Origin: Pseudoxanthomonas sp. JBR18
Lineage (GTDB): Bacteria > Pseudomonadota > Gammaproteobacteria > Xanthomonadales > Xanthomonadaceae
Direction of reading: 5' to 3'
Assembly (NCBI RefSeq): GCF_028198165.1
Contig: NZ_CP116339.1
Span: 62,001-126,000, forward strand
Length of the DNA: 64,000 nucleotides
How positions within the stretch are numbered: position 1 is the stretch's first letter; each line of letters starts with the position of its first letter. The position numbers and the translations under genes were made by a program. The notes under the pieces are model-generated. The model had not been told where the DNA came from and searched no databases. It saw nothing but the letters and a program-made list of their open reading frames with translations. Positions 1-9,226 of the stretch are shown in pieces.

Positions 1-583
1 CCAGATCCTCGGCGAGCAGGGTCTCCAGCGGGCGCGGATCGGTGGCGATGTCGAAATGGGTGTCTTCCAGCACGGTGCCGTGCCCGGGGAAATGCTTGAG
101 CGTGGCGGCCATGTCGGCGTCGTGCATGCCGCGCACGTAGGCGCGGGTGAAGGCGGCGACCACCTGCGGATCGGCGTGGAAGGCGCGATTGCCGATGGCG
201 CGGTTGCCACGGGCCAGGTCAACCACGGGAGCGAAACTCAGGTCCACCCCGCTGGCGCGGACCTCGCTGGCCATGAGCCAGGCGTGCTCGCGGGCCTGTT
301 CCAACGCGCCGTCCGGATCACGCCCGTACTGCGCGCCAAAAGTCTCCAGCGGCGGCAGCGCGGCATAGCCCTCGCGGAATCGCTGCACGCGCCCGCCTTC
401 CTGGTCCACGGTAATCAGCACCGGGCGCGGCGCGGCGGCACGGATCGCGGCGCTCAATTCAGTCACCTGCTGGCGCGAGACGAAATTGCGCGCGAACAGG
501 ACCACGCCGGCCACGGCGTCGTGCTGCAGCCAATCGACTTCGTGGGCGTCCAGTTCGGTGCCGGCGATGCCGATCAAGAGCAT
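1..583 (-). CDS. nagZ: Beta-N-acetylhexosaminidase NagZ (3' end outside window)
   Basis: Cytoplasmic glycoside hydrolase family 3 enzyme of peptidoglycan recycling that removes N-acetylglucosamine from anhydromuropeptides. The gene starts at an ATG at 583 and runs off the left edge, so only 194 residues are visible out of about 335 in the family. The N-terminus reads MLLIGIAGTELD, typical of NagZ. VDQEGGRVQR lies near residues 59-68 and the family signature KHFPGHG at 163-169. These match the TIM-barrel core; the catalytic Asp/His loop follows close to the visible end. No frameshift is seen. Identification is firm; completeness cannot be judged. Confidence 0.95.
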   Translation of the reverse strand, partial: MLLIGIAGTELDAHEVDWLQHDAVAGVVLFARNFVSRQQVTELSAAIRAAAPRPVLITVDQEGGRVQRFREGYAALPPLETFGAQYGRDPDGALEQAREHAWLMASEVRASGVDLSFAPVVDLARGNRAIGNRAFHADPQVVAAFTRAYVRGMHDADMAATLKHFPGHGTVLEDTHFDIATDPRPLETLLAEDL

Positions 584-673
584 GTCAGGGTCTCCAGGCT
601 GGCGCGCCTTACGCGCCGGTCGGGCATTGTCGCAGAAGCGGCCTGAAGCTTCAGAGCAGGCGGCGGTCGGACT

Positions 674-1171
674 TCACTCGCCCTGGGACCAGCGCGCATA
701 GGGATGCGCGGCCAACGCCAGGTTGTAGTAGCGCGACTGATCGGTCACCTCCGCGCCGATCCAGTCCGGCCGCACGAAGGCCTCGTCGGCCGAGGCCAGC
801 TCGATCTCGGCCACCAGCAGCCCCGCGTTCTCGCCCAGGAACTCGTCCACTTCCCACAGGTGCGCGCCCACCCGGACCAGGTGGCGGCGCTTGTCGACCA
901 GGCCGCCCACGCACAGTTCCAGCAGCGCGCGCGCATCGGCCACCGGCACGGGATACTCGTACTCCTGCCGGGTGTGGCCCAGTTCGCGCGACTTGATGTT
1001 GAGATAGGCCAGCTCGCCCTGGACGCGGACGCGGACCGAAGCCTTCTGGGCCCCGGATTGCACCGCGCCCAGGTCGTTGAGGTAGCCCTGGGCCATGGGC
1101 ACGACCGCATGCGCCGCGTCGCGCCAGCCGTCGTTGGTGACCAGGAACTTGCGTTCGATTTCGATTGCCAT
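674..1171 (-). CDS. CYTH domain protein (inorganic triphosphatase/class IV cyclase-like)
   Basis: A 165-residue protein that is a single CYTH domain. The opening EIERKFLV (residues 3-10) is the diagnostic ExExK motif that binds divalent metal and triphosphate. Several further conserved Arg/Lys/Glu strands follow, for example VRVRVQGE near 47-54 and EVDEF near 113-117. Short bacterial CYTH proteins of this type are mostly inorganic tripolyphosphatases; adenylate cyclase or thiamine triphosphatase activity cannot be excluded from sequence. It lies 90 bp from the nagZ start and 105 bp from the rlmD stop, all on the minus strand. Cytosolic; no signal peptide. Confidence 0.88.
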   Translation of the reverse strand: MAIEIERKFLVTNDGWRDAAHAVVPMAQGYLNDLGAVQSGAQKASVRVRVQGELAYLNIKSRELGHTRQEYEYPVPVADARALLELCVGGLVDKRRHLVRVGAHLWEVDEFLGENAGLLVAEIELASADEAFVRPDWIGAEVTDQSRYYNLALAAHPYARWSQGE

Positions 1172-1276
1172 GGTCCATTATGCCGACCGCGCGCCATCAC
1201 GCATCCGGACGGCGCAAGGCTGACGCGCGATTCGGCGCCAGGCGACTGTGCGGGTCCCAGCGCGTGGGGTGAACGC

Positions 1277-2617
1277 TCAGCGCTCGAACAGCGCGATCGA
1301 CTCGACGTGCGCGGTCTGCGGGAACATGTCCATCGCCCCCGCCGAGACCAGCTTGAAACCGCATTCGTTGACCAGGTAACCGGCATCGCGCGCCAGCGAA
1401 CCCGGATGGCAGCTGACATACACGATGCGCGAGAACTGCTTGAGCGGCAGCTGCTTGAGCACGTCGATGGCGCCCGAGCGCGGCGGGTCCAGCAGCAGTT
1501 TGTCGAAGCCGGCGCGCATCCACGGCGTGCCGCGCTGGTCCTGGGTCAGGTCTGCGGCGAAGAACTGCGCGTTGTCCAGGCCATTGCGCTGCGCGTTGTC
1601 CTTGGCGCGGGCGACCAGGCCGGCCTCGCCTTCCACGCCGACCACCTCGCCAACCAGGCGCGCCAGCGGCAGGGTGAAGTTGCCCAGGCCGCAGAACAGG
1701 TCCAGCACCCGCTCGCCCGGCTGCGGATCCAGCAGTGCGAAGGCGTGGGCGATCATCTTTTCGTTGAGTTTGGCGTTGACCTGAATGAAATCCAGCGGAC
1801 GGAAGGCGAGTTCGACGTCCCACGGCGCCAGCTTGAACGACAGCGGCACCTCGGCCGGCCACAGCGGATGCACGGTGTGGTTGCCGCCGGGCTGCAGGAA
1901 GATCGCGAACTGCTCTTCTTTCGCGAACGCGGTCAGCTTCTCCAGGTCCTCGGGGACCAGCGGATTGAGATGGCGCACGACGAAGGCGATCACGTCGTCG
2001 CCGGCGATGAACTCGATCTGCGGGATATCCGCGCGCCCGGCCAGGCTGTCGACCAGCGCACTGAGCGCGGCGATCTTGAAGCCGATCTCCGGGATCAGCG
2101 TATGACACTCCCGCAGGTCGGCGACGAAGCGCGGGTCCTGCTCGCGGAAGCCGACCAGGGTCTTGCCCTTCTTCTCCACCCTGCGCACCGAGAAGCGCCC
2201 CTTGCGGCGATAGCCCCAGCTGCCTTCCTTCAGCACCGGCAGCACCGCACCGGGGGTGACGTGGCCGATGCGCTCCAGGTTTTCGAGCAGGGTGTGCTGC
2301 TTGGCGGCGATCTGTTTGGTCTCGTCCAGGTGCTGCAGGACGCAGCCTCCGCAGGTGCCGAAATGCGGGCAACGCGGGGTGACGCGATCCGGCGAGGCCT
2401 CCAGCACCTCCAGCGTGCGCGCCTCGTCGAAATGGCGGCTGCGCGCGGTCTGCTCGACCAACACGCGCTCACCCGGTAGAGCGCCGGACACGAACACGGC
2501 CTTGCCCGGCTCGCCTTCCACCAGCGGCGTGCGACGGGCCACGCCGCGGCCATCGTGGCTCAGGTCGTGGATCTTCAGTTCAAACGGGGTCTTGTCGATG
2601 CGCGGGGAACGGGCCAC
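1277..2617 (-). CDS. rlmD: 23S rRNA (uracil-1939-C5)-methyltransferase RlmD
   Basis: SAM-dependent methyltransferase that makes m5U1939 in 23S rRNA (RumA family). 446 residues, GTG start at 2617. An N-terminal TRAM-like RNA-binding segment (about 10-70) is followed by the iron-sulfur cluster motif CPHFGTCGGC (near 83-92) with a fourth Cys in DLRECH. The SAM-binding motif DLFCGLGNF, LLLDPPRSG and the catalytic Cys motif VSCHPGSLARD are all present. No ATG is near the start and the SD sequence is weak; the GTG fits the family N-terminus. It is divergent from the response-regulator gene with 114 bp between starts. Confidence 0.95.
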   Translation of the reverse strand: MARSPRIDKTPFELKIHDLSHDGRGVARRTPLVEGEPGKAVFVSGALPGERVLVEQTARSRHFDEARTLEVLEASPDRVTPRCPHFGTCGGCVLQHLDETKQIAAKQHTLLENLERIGHVTPGAVLPVLKEGSWGYRRKGRFSVRRVEKKGKTLVGFREQDPRFVADLRECHTLIPEIGFKIAALSALVDSLAGRADIPQIEFIAGDDVIAFVVRHLNPLVPEDLEKLTAFAKEEQFAIFLQPGGNHTVHPLWPAEVPLSFKLAPWDVELAFRPLDFIQVNAKLNEKMIAHAFALLDPQPGERVLDLFCGLGNFTLPLARLVGEVVGVEGEAGLVARAKDNAQRNGLDNAQFFAADLTQDQRGTPWMRAGFDKLLLDPPRSGAIDVLKQLPLKQFSRIVYVSCHPGSLARDAGYLVNECGFKLVSAGAMDMFPQTAHVESIALFER

Positions 2618-2731
2618 GTGGCGTCAGGCTGCGTGCGGGAAAACCGCCATTGTCGCAGATGCCGCCGCCCACTCCACGGCAGCGGCGCTATGCTCAAGCG
2701 CAAGGAACCCATCGCAGAGGGACTGCACCCC

Positions 2732-3433
2732 ATGACCTCACGCATCCTGCTGGTCGAGGACGACGCCACCACGGCCGAGTTCATGCGCGCCACCCTGGAA
2801 GACCTGCCCGCCACGGTGTTGCTGGCCCGTTCGCGCGCCCAGGCCCTGGCGCAGGAAGGGCCGTTCGACCTGTGCCTGGTCGATGCCAACCTGCCCGATG
2901 GCCGCGGCGAGGAGCTGTTGACGCGCCTGCGCGAACGGCAGCCTGGCGTCCCCGCGTTGGCTCATACCGCCGATCACGGCCAGGACACCCAGGCCAAGCT
3001 GTGCGCGGCCGGCTTCGCCGCCGTGGTGGTCAAGCCGGTCCGGGCCGACGTGCTGCGCCAGGCGGCGCGCGACGCGCTTGCGGCGCGCCCGCCCGTGCCG
3101 GTGGTGGAGGTCCGCGTCTGCGGCAACGACCTGCCGGCGTGGGACGACACAGCCGCGCTGACGGCGCTGGGCGGCAACCCGGCGCACCTGGACACCCTGC
3201 GTGGCCTGTTCCTGCAGGAGCTCGACAGCCAGGTCGTCCAGATCCAACACGCGCTGGATACCGCCGATGTCGCCACGGCCCACCAGTTGCTGCACCGACT
3301 GAAGGCCAGCACGGGACTGGTGGGCGCCATGCGCCTGCGCGCCGCCACCGAGGCCCTGGATGCCGCCCTGCCCGATCTGTCCGGCCGCGGGGAGTTCGTT
3401 GCCGCCTGGCAGGCCAGCCGGATGCAGGATTAG
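2732..3433 (+). CDS. Response regulator receiver-Hpt fusion protein
   Basis: A 233-residue two-domain phosphorelay protein. Receiver domain: acidic pair Asp10/Asp11, phosphoacceptor Asp51 (LVDANLPDG), Thr79 and Lys101 (VVKPV). The C-terminal half is a histidine phosphotransfer domain with His188 in LLHRLKAS. There is no DNA-binding or enzymatic output domain, so it probably relays phosphate for a hybrid kinase encoded elsewhere. ATG 2732 was chosen because the receiver fold begins at once ([10 protein letters not shown]) and an AGAGG lies 11 bp upstream; an in-frame ATG at 2690 is possible. Its stop overlaps the convergent recO stop by 4 bp. No partner kinase is in the window. Confidence 0.88.
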   Translation: MTSRILLVEDDATTAEFMRATLEDLPATVLLARSRAQALAQEGPFDLCLVDANLPDGRGEELLTRLRERQPGVPALAHTADHGQDTQAKLCAAGFAAVVVKPVRADVLRQAARDALAARPPVPVVEVRVCGNDLPAWDDTAALTALGGNPAHLDTLRGLFLQELDSQVVQIQHALDTADVATAHQLLHRLKASTGLVGAMRLRAATEALDAALPDLSGRGEFVAAWQASRMQD

Positions 3434-4173
3434 CGATCGGCCGCGCCGCCGGGAGCCCGCGCCGTGCGCGGAAGCGCCCCCAGCATCTCCCAGGATTTGA
3501 GGCCACGCGGTCCCAGGTGATGCGCCAGCAGCTGGCGCATCGCGCGGCGCAGGTCGGCCAGATCGGTCGCATCGGGTTGGGTGTCACTGGCCAGAGCCAG
3601 CAGCGCCTGCCCGCTAGGCGCGCGCTGGCGCTCGCCGCCACGCTCGCTGAGCAGGCGGCGCGGACCCAGTTCGGGATCCAGGTGGTAGCGGGCCACCGGA
3701 TCGATCGGCGCGCCGGTGTCGTCGATGTCGAGGATCAGGCCGACGCCAATGGCCTCGAGCAGGTCACGCTCGAAGCGGCGCAGGGTCCAGCCCAGCGCAG
3801 CGCCATGCGCCAGGCGCGCGCGGACCTTGGCATAGGCCACGAACAGCTCGGGCAGCGGGTCCTGCCGCGGCACCAGGCGCAGCATCAGTTCATTGACGTA
3901 GAAGGCGGCCAGCGTCGATTCGCCATCCAGCCGCGGGGCGGCATCCAGCGCCTCGGCGCCGACCAGCCGTCCCAGTTCGCCGCGCAGCTGGACCTGCAGG
4001 CGAATGTGTTGCAAAGGCTGCAGCGCCGCGCGCAGCAGGTGCTTCTTGGGGCCCTGCACGCCGCGCGCGACCACGCCCAGGCGGCCATGTTCGGCCGTAA
4101 GCACCTCCACCAGCAGGCTGGTCTCACGCCAAGCACGCGCATGCAGGACGAAGGCGACGGTGTCCAGTTGCAT
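3430..4173 (-). CDS. recO: DNA repair protein RecO
   Basis: Mediator of the RecFOR pathway that anneals SSB-coated single strands and loads RecA at gaps. 247 residues, the usual length. The N-terminal OB-fold has the family pattern [18 protein letters not shown], followed by [12 protein letters not shown] (about 36-47). The C-terminal helical part ([23 protein letters not shown]) is conserved. The zinc-finger cysteines of some RecO proteins are absent, as in many gammaproteobacteria. It is last in the rnc-era-recO series, 47 bp after era. pdxJ and acpS, which follow recO in enterics, are not here. Confidence 0.95.
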   Translation of the reverse strand: MQLDTVAFVLHARAWRETSLLVEVLTAEHGRLGVVARGVQGPKKHLLRAALQPLQHIRLQVQLRGELGRLVGAEALDAAPRLDGESTLAAFYVNELMLRLVPRQDPLPELFVAYAKVRARLAHGAALGWTLRRFERDLLEAIGVGLILDIDDTGAPIDPVARYHLDPELGPRRLLSERGGERQRAPSGQALLALASDTQPDATDLADLRRAMRQLLAHHLGPRGLKSWEMLGALPRTARAPGGAADR

Positions 4174-4220
4174 CGGGACGGTCCCTCAGGACCGGGAGCT
4201 GGCGGGGCCGGTGGCCACGC

Positions 4221-5129
4221 TCACTCGTAGCCGAAGGCCTTCAGTGCGGTCTCGTCGTCCGACCAGCCCTCACGCACGCGCACCCAGGTTTCCAGGAAGA
4301 CCTTGCGGTCGAACAGGTGCTCCATCTGCTGGCGCGCCTTGCTGCCGATGTCCTTGAGCCGCGCGCCGCCCTTGCCGATGACGATGGCCTTCTGGCTCTC
4401 GCGTTCGACCCAGATGACCGCGCCGATGCGCAGCATGTTGCCATCCACGGTGAAGTGCTCGATCTCGGTGGTGGTCGCGTACGGCAGCTCGGCACCGAGC
4501 TGGCGCATCAACTGCTCGCGCACCAGTTCGCCAGCCAGGAAGCGCTCGGAGCGGTCGGTGATCTCGTCTTCGCCGAACATCGGCGGTGCTTCGGGCAGCT
4601 GCGCCAGCACGTCGCGCACCAGGGCATCCAGGCCGTTCTTCTTCAGCGCCGAGATCGGGTGCACGGCGGCGAAGGTGCGCCCCTCGCTGACCTGGGCCAG
4701 GAACGGCAGCAACTCGGACTTGTCCTTGAGCCGGTCGACCTTGTTGATCACCAGGATCACCGGGATGCCGGTGTCGCTGAGCACGTTGTAGGCCAGCGTA
4801 TCGGTCTCGTCCCAGCGCCCGGCTTCGATCACCAGCAGGCCGGCATCGACACCTTCCAGGGCGCCACGCGCGGCACGGTTCATGACCCGACTCATCGCCG
4901 AGGCCGAGTATTTGCCCTGCTGCTTGTGCAGGCCGGGTGTGTCGACCAGCACGATCTGGCCCTGCGGGAAGGTCGCGATGCCCAGCAGCCGGTGGCGCGT
5001 GGTCTGCGGCCGGCTGGAAGTGATCGACACCTTGGCGCCGACCAGGGCATTGGTCAGGGTGGACTTGCCGACATTGGGACGGCCGATGACCGCGACGCTG
5101 CCGCTGCGGTGGGACTGGGGAATGTTCAT
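4221..5129 (-). CDS. era: GTPase Era
   Basis: Essential GTPase that binds the 3' end of 16S rRNA and assists 30S maturation. 302 residues from the ATG at 5129; an upstream in-frame TTG at 5135 adds two residues and is less likely. G1 GRPNVGKS is at 16-23; the switch-I sequence [12 protein letters not shown]3 DTPG and G4 NKVD follow. The C-terminal KH domain carries [13 protein letters not shown] and ends near [16 protein letters not shown]. It is separated from rnc by a 155-bp gap that holds a REP doublet, so coupling with rnc may be modulated at RNA level. Confidence 0.97.
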   Translation of the reverse strand: MNIPQSHRSGSVAVIGRPNVGKSTLTNALVGAKVSITSSRPQTTRHRLLGIATFPQGQIVLVDTPGLHKQQGKYSASAMSRVMNRAARGALEGVDAGLLVIEAGRWDETDTLAYNVLSDTGIPVILVINKVDRLKDKSELLPFLAQVSEGRTFAAVHPISALKKNGLDALVRDVLAQLPEAPPMFGEDEITDRSERFLAGELVREQLMRQLGAELPYATTTEIEHFTVDGNMLRIGAVIWVERESQKAIVIGKGGARLKDIGSKARQQMEHLFDRKVFLETWVRVREGWSDDETALKAFGYE

Positions 5130-5193
5130 GGGCAAAGCTTAGAGCGTGTCCGGGGTATTGGGGGAACGAAAGGCGCCTACGGCGCTTCGTCCT

Positions 5194-5259
5194 GTCGTGC
5201 CGAGCTTGCTCGGCTAAAGCTTTCTCAGGCACCGCCCGGCCGAGCAAGCTCTGCGCGAC
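5194..5259. repeat. REP doublet (REPIN-like), divergent copy D
   Basis: Two inverted GAGCTTGCTC/GAGCAAGCTC palindromes lie 66 bp apart end to end, bounded by GTCG and CGAC, between the rnc stop and the era start. It is related to the copies at 37596, 37753 and 60341 but has GTCG instead of GTAG heads and a shorter spacer. In RNA it would form a long hairpin inside the rnc-era transcript. Confidence 0.7.
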
Positions 5260-5284
5260 AGAGGGCTCCCGGGATCGAGAGCGC

Positions 5285-5965
5285 CTAGCGCCGCGGCAGC
5301 TGGCTGATGACACCGGCCGCGGCGGCCTGCTCGGCGATCCGGCGCGAGCCGCCCTCGCCGTCGGCCGACAGTGCCGGCTCGCTGGTGATGCAGCGCACCT
5401 GGAAATGGCGCGCATGCTCCTCGCCGCTCTCGCAGACCAGTTCGTAGACCGGCAAGGGCTTCTGGCGGCCCTGCAGCCACTCCTGCAGGCGGGTCTTGGG
5501 GTCCTTTTCCGGTTTGCCGACCGGCAGCGCCGCCAGTGCGGTCTCGAACCAGGGCAGCACGCAAGCGCGACAGGCTTCGAAGCCGGCATCCAGATAGATC
5601 GCGGCAATGACCGCCTCGACGGCATCGGCCAGGATCGAATCGCGTCGATGCCCGCCAGACTTCATTTCGCCCGGGCCCATGGTCAGGCGCGCCCCGAGCT
5701 CCAGCGTACGCGCGACGGTGGCCAGCGAGGCTTCACGCACCAGCTCGGCGCGCGCCCGGGTCAGTGCCCCTTCGTCGGCCTTGGGCCAGCGCTGGAACAG
5801 GACTTCGGCGATCAGCAGGTTGACGATCCCGTCGCCCAGGAACTCCAGGCGCTCGTTATGCGGCGCACCGGCGCTGCGATGGGTCAGCGCCTGGGCCAGC
5901 AGCTGCGGATCGGCGAAGGCATGGCCGATCGGGTCAGCGCCGGCTGCCAACTCAGCCTTCGCCAC
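5285..5965 (-). CDS. rnc: Ribonuclease III
   Basis: Double-strand-specific endoribonuclease for rRNA and mRNA processing. 226 residues from a GTG at 5965, preceded by GGAG five bases upstream. This start gives the family's usual length and overlaps the end of the DUF4845 gene by 14 bp, suggesting translational coupling. The signature [15 protein letters not shown] holds the catalytic acidic residues; the second acidic set is in [13 protein letters not shown]. The C-terminal dsRBD runs from about 152 ([11 protein letters not shown]) to the end ([13 protein letters not shown]). Followed by era in the conserved order. Confidence 0.96.
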   Translation of the reverse strand: MAKAELAAGADPIGHAFADPQLLAQALTHRSAGAPHNERLEFLGDGIVNLLIAEVLFQRWPKADEGALTRARAELVREASLATVARTLELGARLTMGPGEMKSGGHRRDSILADAVEAVIAAIYLDAGFEACRACVLPWFETALAALPVGKPEKDPKTRLQEWLQGRQKPLPVYELVCESGEEHARHFQVRCITSEPALSADGEGGSRRIAEQAAAAGVISQLPRR

Positions 5966-6335
5966 CACCGCTCCGAACGATGTCCTGGGCGGTGTCGAAC
6001 TTGCCCACGACATCCAGGTTGCCGATGATCGGACGACGCACTTCGTACTGGACATTCATCCGCCAACCGCCTTCGATCCGCTTGAAGTTGACGTTTTCCG
6101 GTTTGACGTTTTCCGAATAGTTGATATCCAGGCGACGGAAGAAAAAATCCTCCAGACGTGACGGGTCCATGTCGGCGGAACCCGGCTGTTCGGCCAGGCC
6201 CTTGGCGGCGGCCTTGACCGAATAGAACTCCTCGTACATCGGGAACAGCTTCATGCCGATGTATGCGGCAAATCCCACCACCGCCAGCGTGATCAGAAAC
6301 CCGATCAGCGTGATACCGCTCTGCTTGCGCTTCAT
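5952..6335 (-). CDS. DUF4845 family membrane protein
   Basis: A 127-residue protein of the DUF4845 family, always found between lepB and rnc in xanthomonads and pseudomonads; its function is unknown. One N-terminal transmembrane helix (about 9-30) follows a short basic start (MKRKQSG). The sequence [11 protein letters not shown] resembles a type IV pilin leader but lacks the Glu at position 5, so it is probably a plain membrane anchor. The rest is a small extracytoplasmic domain. ATG 6335 is preceded by a strong AGGGGAA. The spacing (32 bp from lepB) and overlap with rnc point to one operon. Confidence 0.88.
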   Translation of the reverse strand: MKRKQSGITLIGFLITLAVVGFAAYIGMKLFPMYEEFYSVKAAAKGLAEQPGSADMDPSRLEDFFFRRLDINYSENVKPENVNFKRIEGGWRMNVQYEVRRPIIGNLDVVGKFDTAQDIVRSGGGEG

Positions 6336-6367
6336 GACGTTCCCCTTCCCCTTGAAGGACTTGCTGA

Positions 6368-7162
6368 TCACTCGATGCCGTGCCCGATGCGCGACGGATC
6401 GAACCCGTTCTTGCAGAACCACCCCTCGCAGTTGAGCCAGATCACGAAGGCCTTGCCCCGCAGATCCTTCTCCGGCAGGAAGTGGGTGTCCGGCCACAGG
6501 CGGCCGTCCTCGCTATTATCACGATTGTCGCCCATCACGAAATAGTGGTCCGCCGGCACGGTCCAGGTGCCCTCGCCGGTGTAATGGCCCAGGTCCTCGT
6601 AGATGGTGTGGGTCCGGCCGGGCAGGTCCTCCTGCAGCAGGGTGACCCGGTCGCTGCCCGGCGGCAGGCCGCGACCCGAATAGGTGCCCAGCGGCTTGTA
6701 CTTCACCGGCGTGCCGTTCACCGACAGGGTGTTGCCGGTAAAACTGATGGTGTCGCCCGGCAGACCGATGATGCGCTTGACCCAGTTGTGCTCCGGGTCC
6801 ATCGGCGGCTTGAACACCACCACATCGCCGCGCTTGGGCTCGCCGATCGGCAGGAACTTGGTGTTGGTGATCGGCAGGCGCAGGCCATAGGAGAACTTGT
6901 TGACCAGGATGAAATCCCCGATCAGCAGGTTGGGCATCATCGAGGCCGAGGGGATCTTGTAGGGCTCGGCGACGAAACTGCGCAGGACCAGCACGATGGC
7001 CAGCACCGGGAAGAACGCCTTGGAGTAATCGACCAGCACCGGCTCTTCGTCCAGCAGGCCGGCCTTGGCGGCGCGGCGCTTGGCCAGAAAGAGCTTGTCC
7101 AGCAGCCAGATGAAGCCGGTCAGCAGGGTGAGTACGACCAGGATTGTTTCGAACCAGACCAT
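6368..7162 (-). CDS. lepB: Signal peptidase I LepB
   Basis: Inner-membrane serine protease that removes signal peptides from secreted proteins. 264 residues. Two N-terminal hydrophobic segments (about 6-21 and 50-62) precede the periplasmic domain. The catalytic Ser74 lies in PSASMMP and the general base Lys129 in WVKRIIGLPGD; MGDNRDNSEDGR is the conserved box E. AAGGA lies seven bases before the ATG at 7162. It follows lepA after a 113-bp gap holding a hairpin. Confidence 0.96.
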   Translation of the reverse strand: MVWFETILVVLTLLTGFIWLLDKLFLAKRRAAKAGLLDEEPVLVDYSKAFFPVLAIVLVLRSFVAEPYKIPSASMMPNLLIGDFILVNKFSYGLRLPITNTKFLPIGEPKRGDVVVFKPPMDPEHNWVKRIIGLPGDTISFTGNTLSVNGTPVKYKPLGTYSGRGLPPGSDRVTLLQEDLPGRTHTIYEDLGHYTGEGTWTVPADHYFVMGDNRDNSEDGRLWPDTHFLPEKDLRGKAFVIWLNCEGWFCKNGFDPSRIGHGIE

Positions 7163-7210
7163 CGCATTTCCTTGTCGCGACGTCCGCGCCCGGTGCGTCG
7201 CATCTTGCAC

Positions 7211-7238
7211 AGAACAAAGGCGGGTCACGCGACCCGCC
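7211..7238 (-). terminator. Putative intrinsic terminator between lepA and lepB
   Basis: An 8-bp perfect stem, GGCGGGTC/GACCCGCC with a 4-base loop, is followed on the minus strand by TTTGTTCT. It sits between the lepA stop and the lepB start. The T-run is imperfect, so it may only attenuate read-through. A second GC-rich dyad (GCCGGCCC) lies just upstream of it. Confidence 0.5.
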
Positions 7239-7275
7239 CCGCTTGGCATGCCGGCCCCCCGGGCCGGCGCGCCCT

Positions 7276-9093
7276 TTACTTGCTGTCCACCTGCAGTACC
7301 GCCAGGAAGGCTTCCTGCGGGATCTCCACGCGGCCGACCTGCTTCATGCGCTTTTTGCCTTCCTTCTGCTTTTCCAGCAGTTTCTTCTTGCGCGTGATGT
7401 CGCCACCATAGCATTTGGCCAGCACGTTCTTGCGCATGGCCTTGACCGTGGAACGGGCGATAATCTGGGCACCGACAGCGGCCTGGATGGCCACGTCGAA
7501 CATCTGCCGCGGGATCAGGTCCTTCATCTTTTCGCACAGCTCGCGGCCACGGCGATCGGCCTGGCTGCGATGCACGATCAGGCTCAGCGCATCGACCTTG
7601 TCGCCGTTGATCAGCGTGTCCAGGCGCACGAACGGACCCGCCTGGAAGCGCAGGAAGTGGTAGTCCAGCGAGGCGTAGCCGCGGCTGACCGACTTGAGCT
7701 TGTCGAAGAAGTCCAGCACCACCTCGGCCATGGGCAGTTCGTAGCTGATCTGCACTTGGCTGGCCAGGTACTGGATGCCGATCTGCATGCCGCGCTTTTC
7801 CTCGCACAGCTTGATGATGTTGCCGATGTAGGCCTCGGGCGTGAGGATGTTGGCGCGGATGATGGGCTCGCGCACCTCCTCGACCAGATTGGACTGCGGC
7901 AGCTTGGCCGGGTTGTCCAGGGACAGGATGGAGCCGTCGGTCCGAAGCACCTCGTAAACCACCGTCGGCGCGGTGCCGATCAGGTCCAGGTCGTACTCGC
8001 GCTCCAGGCGTTCCTGCACGATCTCCATGTGCAGCATGCCTAAGAAGCCGCAGCGGAAGCCGAAGCCCATCGCCTCGGAGCTTTCCGGCTCGAACCGCAG
8101 CGCCGCGTCATTCAGGCGCAGCTTTTCCAGCGCCTCACGCAGGGCCGGATAGTCCTCGGCATTGACCGGGAACAGCCCGGAGAACACGCGCGGCTGCATC
8201 TCCTGGAAGCCCGGCAGCGCCTCGGTGGCCGGGTCGGATGCCAGGGTCAGGGTGTCGCCGACCGGCGCGCCATGCACGTCCTTGATGGACGCGTTGATCC
8301 AGCCCACCTCGCCAGCGCGCAGCGCCTTGGTCTTGGTCCGCTTGGGCGTGAAGATGCCCACATCGTCCACCTTGTGCTTGCGCCCGGTGGACATGACCAG
8401 AATGTCGTCGCCGTCCTTGATCTGGCCCTGCATCACGCGCACCAGCATGACCACGCCCAGGTAGTTGTCGAACCACGAGTCGATGATCAGCGCCTGCAGC
8501 TTGTCGGTGTCGCGCGGCTTGGGCGGCGGAATGCGGTGGACGATCGCCTCCAGCACGTCCTGTACGTTCAGGCCGGTCTTGGCCGACACGGCCACCGCGT
8601 CGGCCGCGTCGATGCCGATCACCGCCTCGATCTCGGCCTTGGCTTTTTCGATGTCGGCGGTGGGCAGGTCGATCTTGTTGAGCACCGGCACCACTTCCAG
8701 GCCCTGCTCGACGGCGGTGTAGCAGTTGGCCACCGACTGGGCTTCCACGCCCTGGGCGGCATCGACCACCAGCAGCGCGCCCTCGCAAGCGGCCAGCGAG
8801 CGGCTGACCTCGTAGGAGAAGTCTACGTGCCCGGGGGTGTCGATGAAATTCAGGTAATAGGTCTGGCCGTCGCGCGCGGTGTAGGGCAACGACACGGACT
8901 GGGCCTTGATGGTGATGCCGCGCTCGCGCTCGATCGGATTGTTGTCGAGCACCTGGGCTTCCATCTCGCGCTCGGTCAGCCCGCCACAGAGCTGGATGAT
9001 CCGGTCGGCCAGCGTGGACTTGCCATGGTCGACGTGGGCGATGATGGAGAAATTGCGGATGAACCGCATCGATTCAGGTGTTTCAGGCGACAT
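7276..9093 (-). CDS. lepA: Elongation factor 4 (LepA)
   Basis: Ribosome-associated translational GTPase (back-translocase) acting on stalled or initiating ribosomes. 605 residues, full length. G1 [10 protein letters not shown]3 DTPGHVD and G4 NKIDLP are intact. The EF4-specific C-terminal domain is present, ending [21 protein letters not shown]. An alternative start at Met9 (MRFIRNF, 9069) would match the E. coli length better in the N-terminus; neither has a strong SD. It lies between mucD and lepB, the standard order in this group. Confidence 0.97.
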   Translation of the reverse strand: MSPETPESMRFIRNFSIIAHVDHGKSTLADRIIQLCGGLTEREMEAQVLDNNPIERERGITIKAQSVSLPYTARDGQTYYLNFIDTPGHVDFSYEVSRSLAACEGALLVVDAAQGVEAQSVANCYTAVEQGLEVVPVLNKIDLPTADIEKAKAEIEAVIGIDAADAVAVSAKTGLNVQDVLEAIVHRIPPPKPRDTDKLQALIIDSWFDNYLGVVMLVRVMQGQIKDGDDILVMSTGRKHKVDDVGIFTPKRTKTKALRAGEVGWINASIKDVHGAPVGDTLTLASDPATEALPGFQEMQPRVFSGLFPVNAEDYPALREALEKLRLNDAALRFEPESSEAMGFGFRCGFLGMLHMEIVQERLEREYDLDLIGTAPTVVYEVLRTDGSILSLDNPAKLPQSNLVEEVREPIIRANILTPEAYIGNIIKLCEEKRGMQIGIQYLASQVQISYELPMAEVVLDFFDKLKSVSRGYASLDYHFLRFQAGPFVRLDTLINGDKVDALSLIVHRSQADRRGRELCEKMKDLIPRQMFDVAIQAAVGAQIIARSTVKAMRKNVLAKCYGGDITRKKKLLEKQKEGKKRMKQVGRVEIPQEAFLAVLQVDSK

Positions 9094-9226
9094 GTGGGGA
9101 GCGCGGCGGCGCGACGAGGCGTCGGGGAGACAATCGCGGATTATCGCACGCCCGACCCGGGCCCGCCCGCTTTGCGCTGAGCGGCCCGGGAGGCGCCAGC
9201 CAAGGCCGGCGCCGGGTTGGCAGGCC

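Noticed and set aside
704..2479. 591-codon open frame on the plus strand opposite the CYTH and rlmD genes
   Set aside because: It is an antisense shadow in a high-GC region; the minus-strand RlmD and CYTH proteins carry clear motifs.
2650..4230. 526-codon frame overlapping the receiver-Hpt and recO genes
   Set aside because: Arg/Pro/Gly-rich, motif-free; the real genes explain the region.
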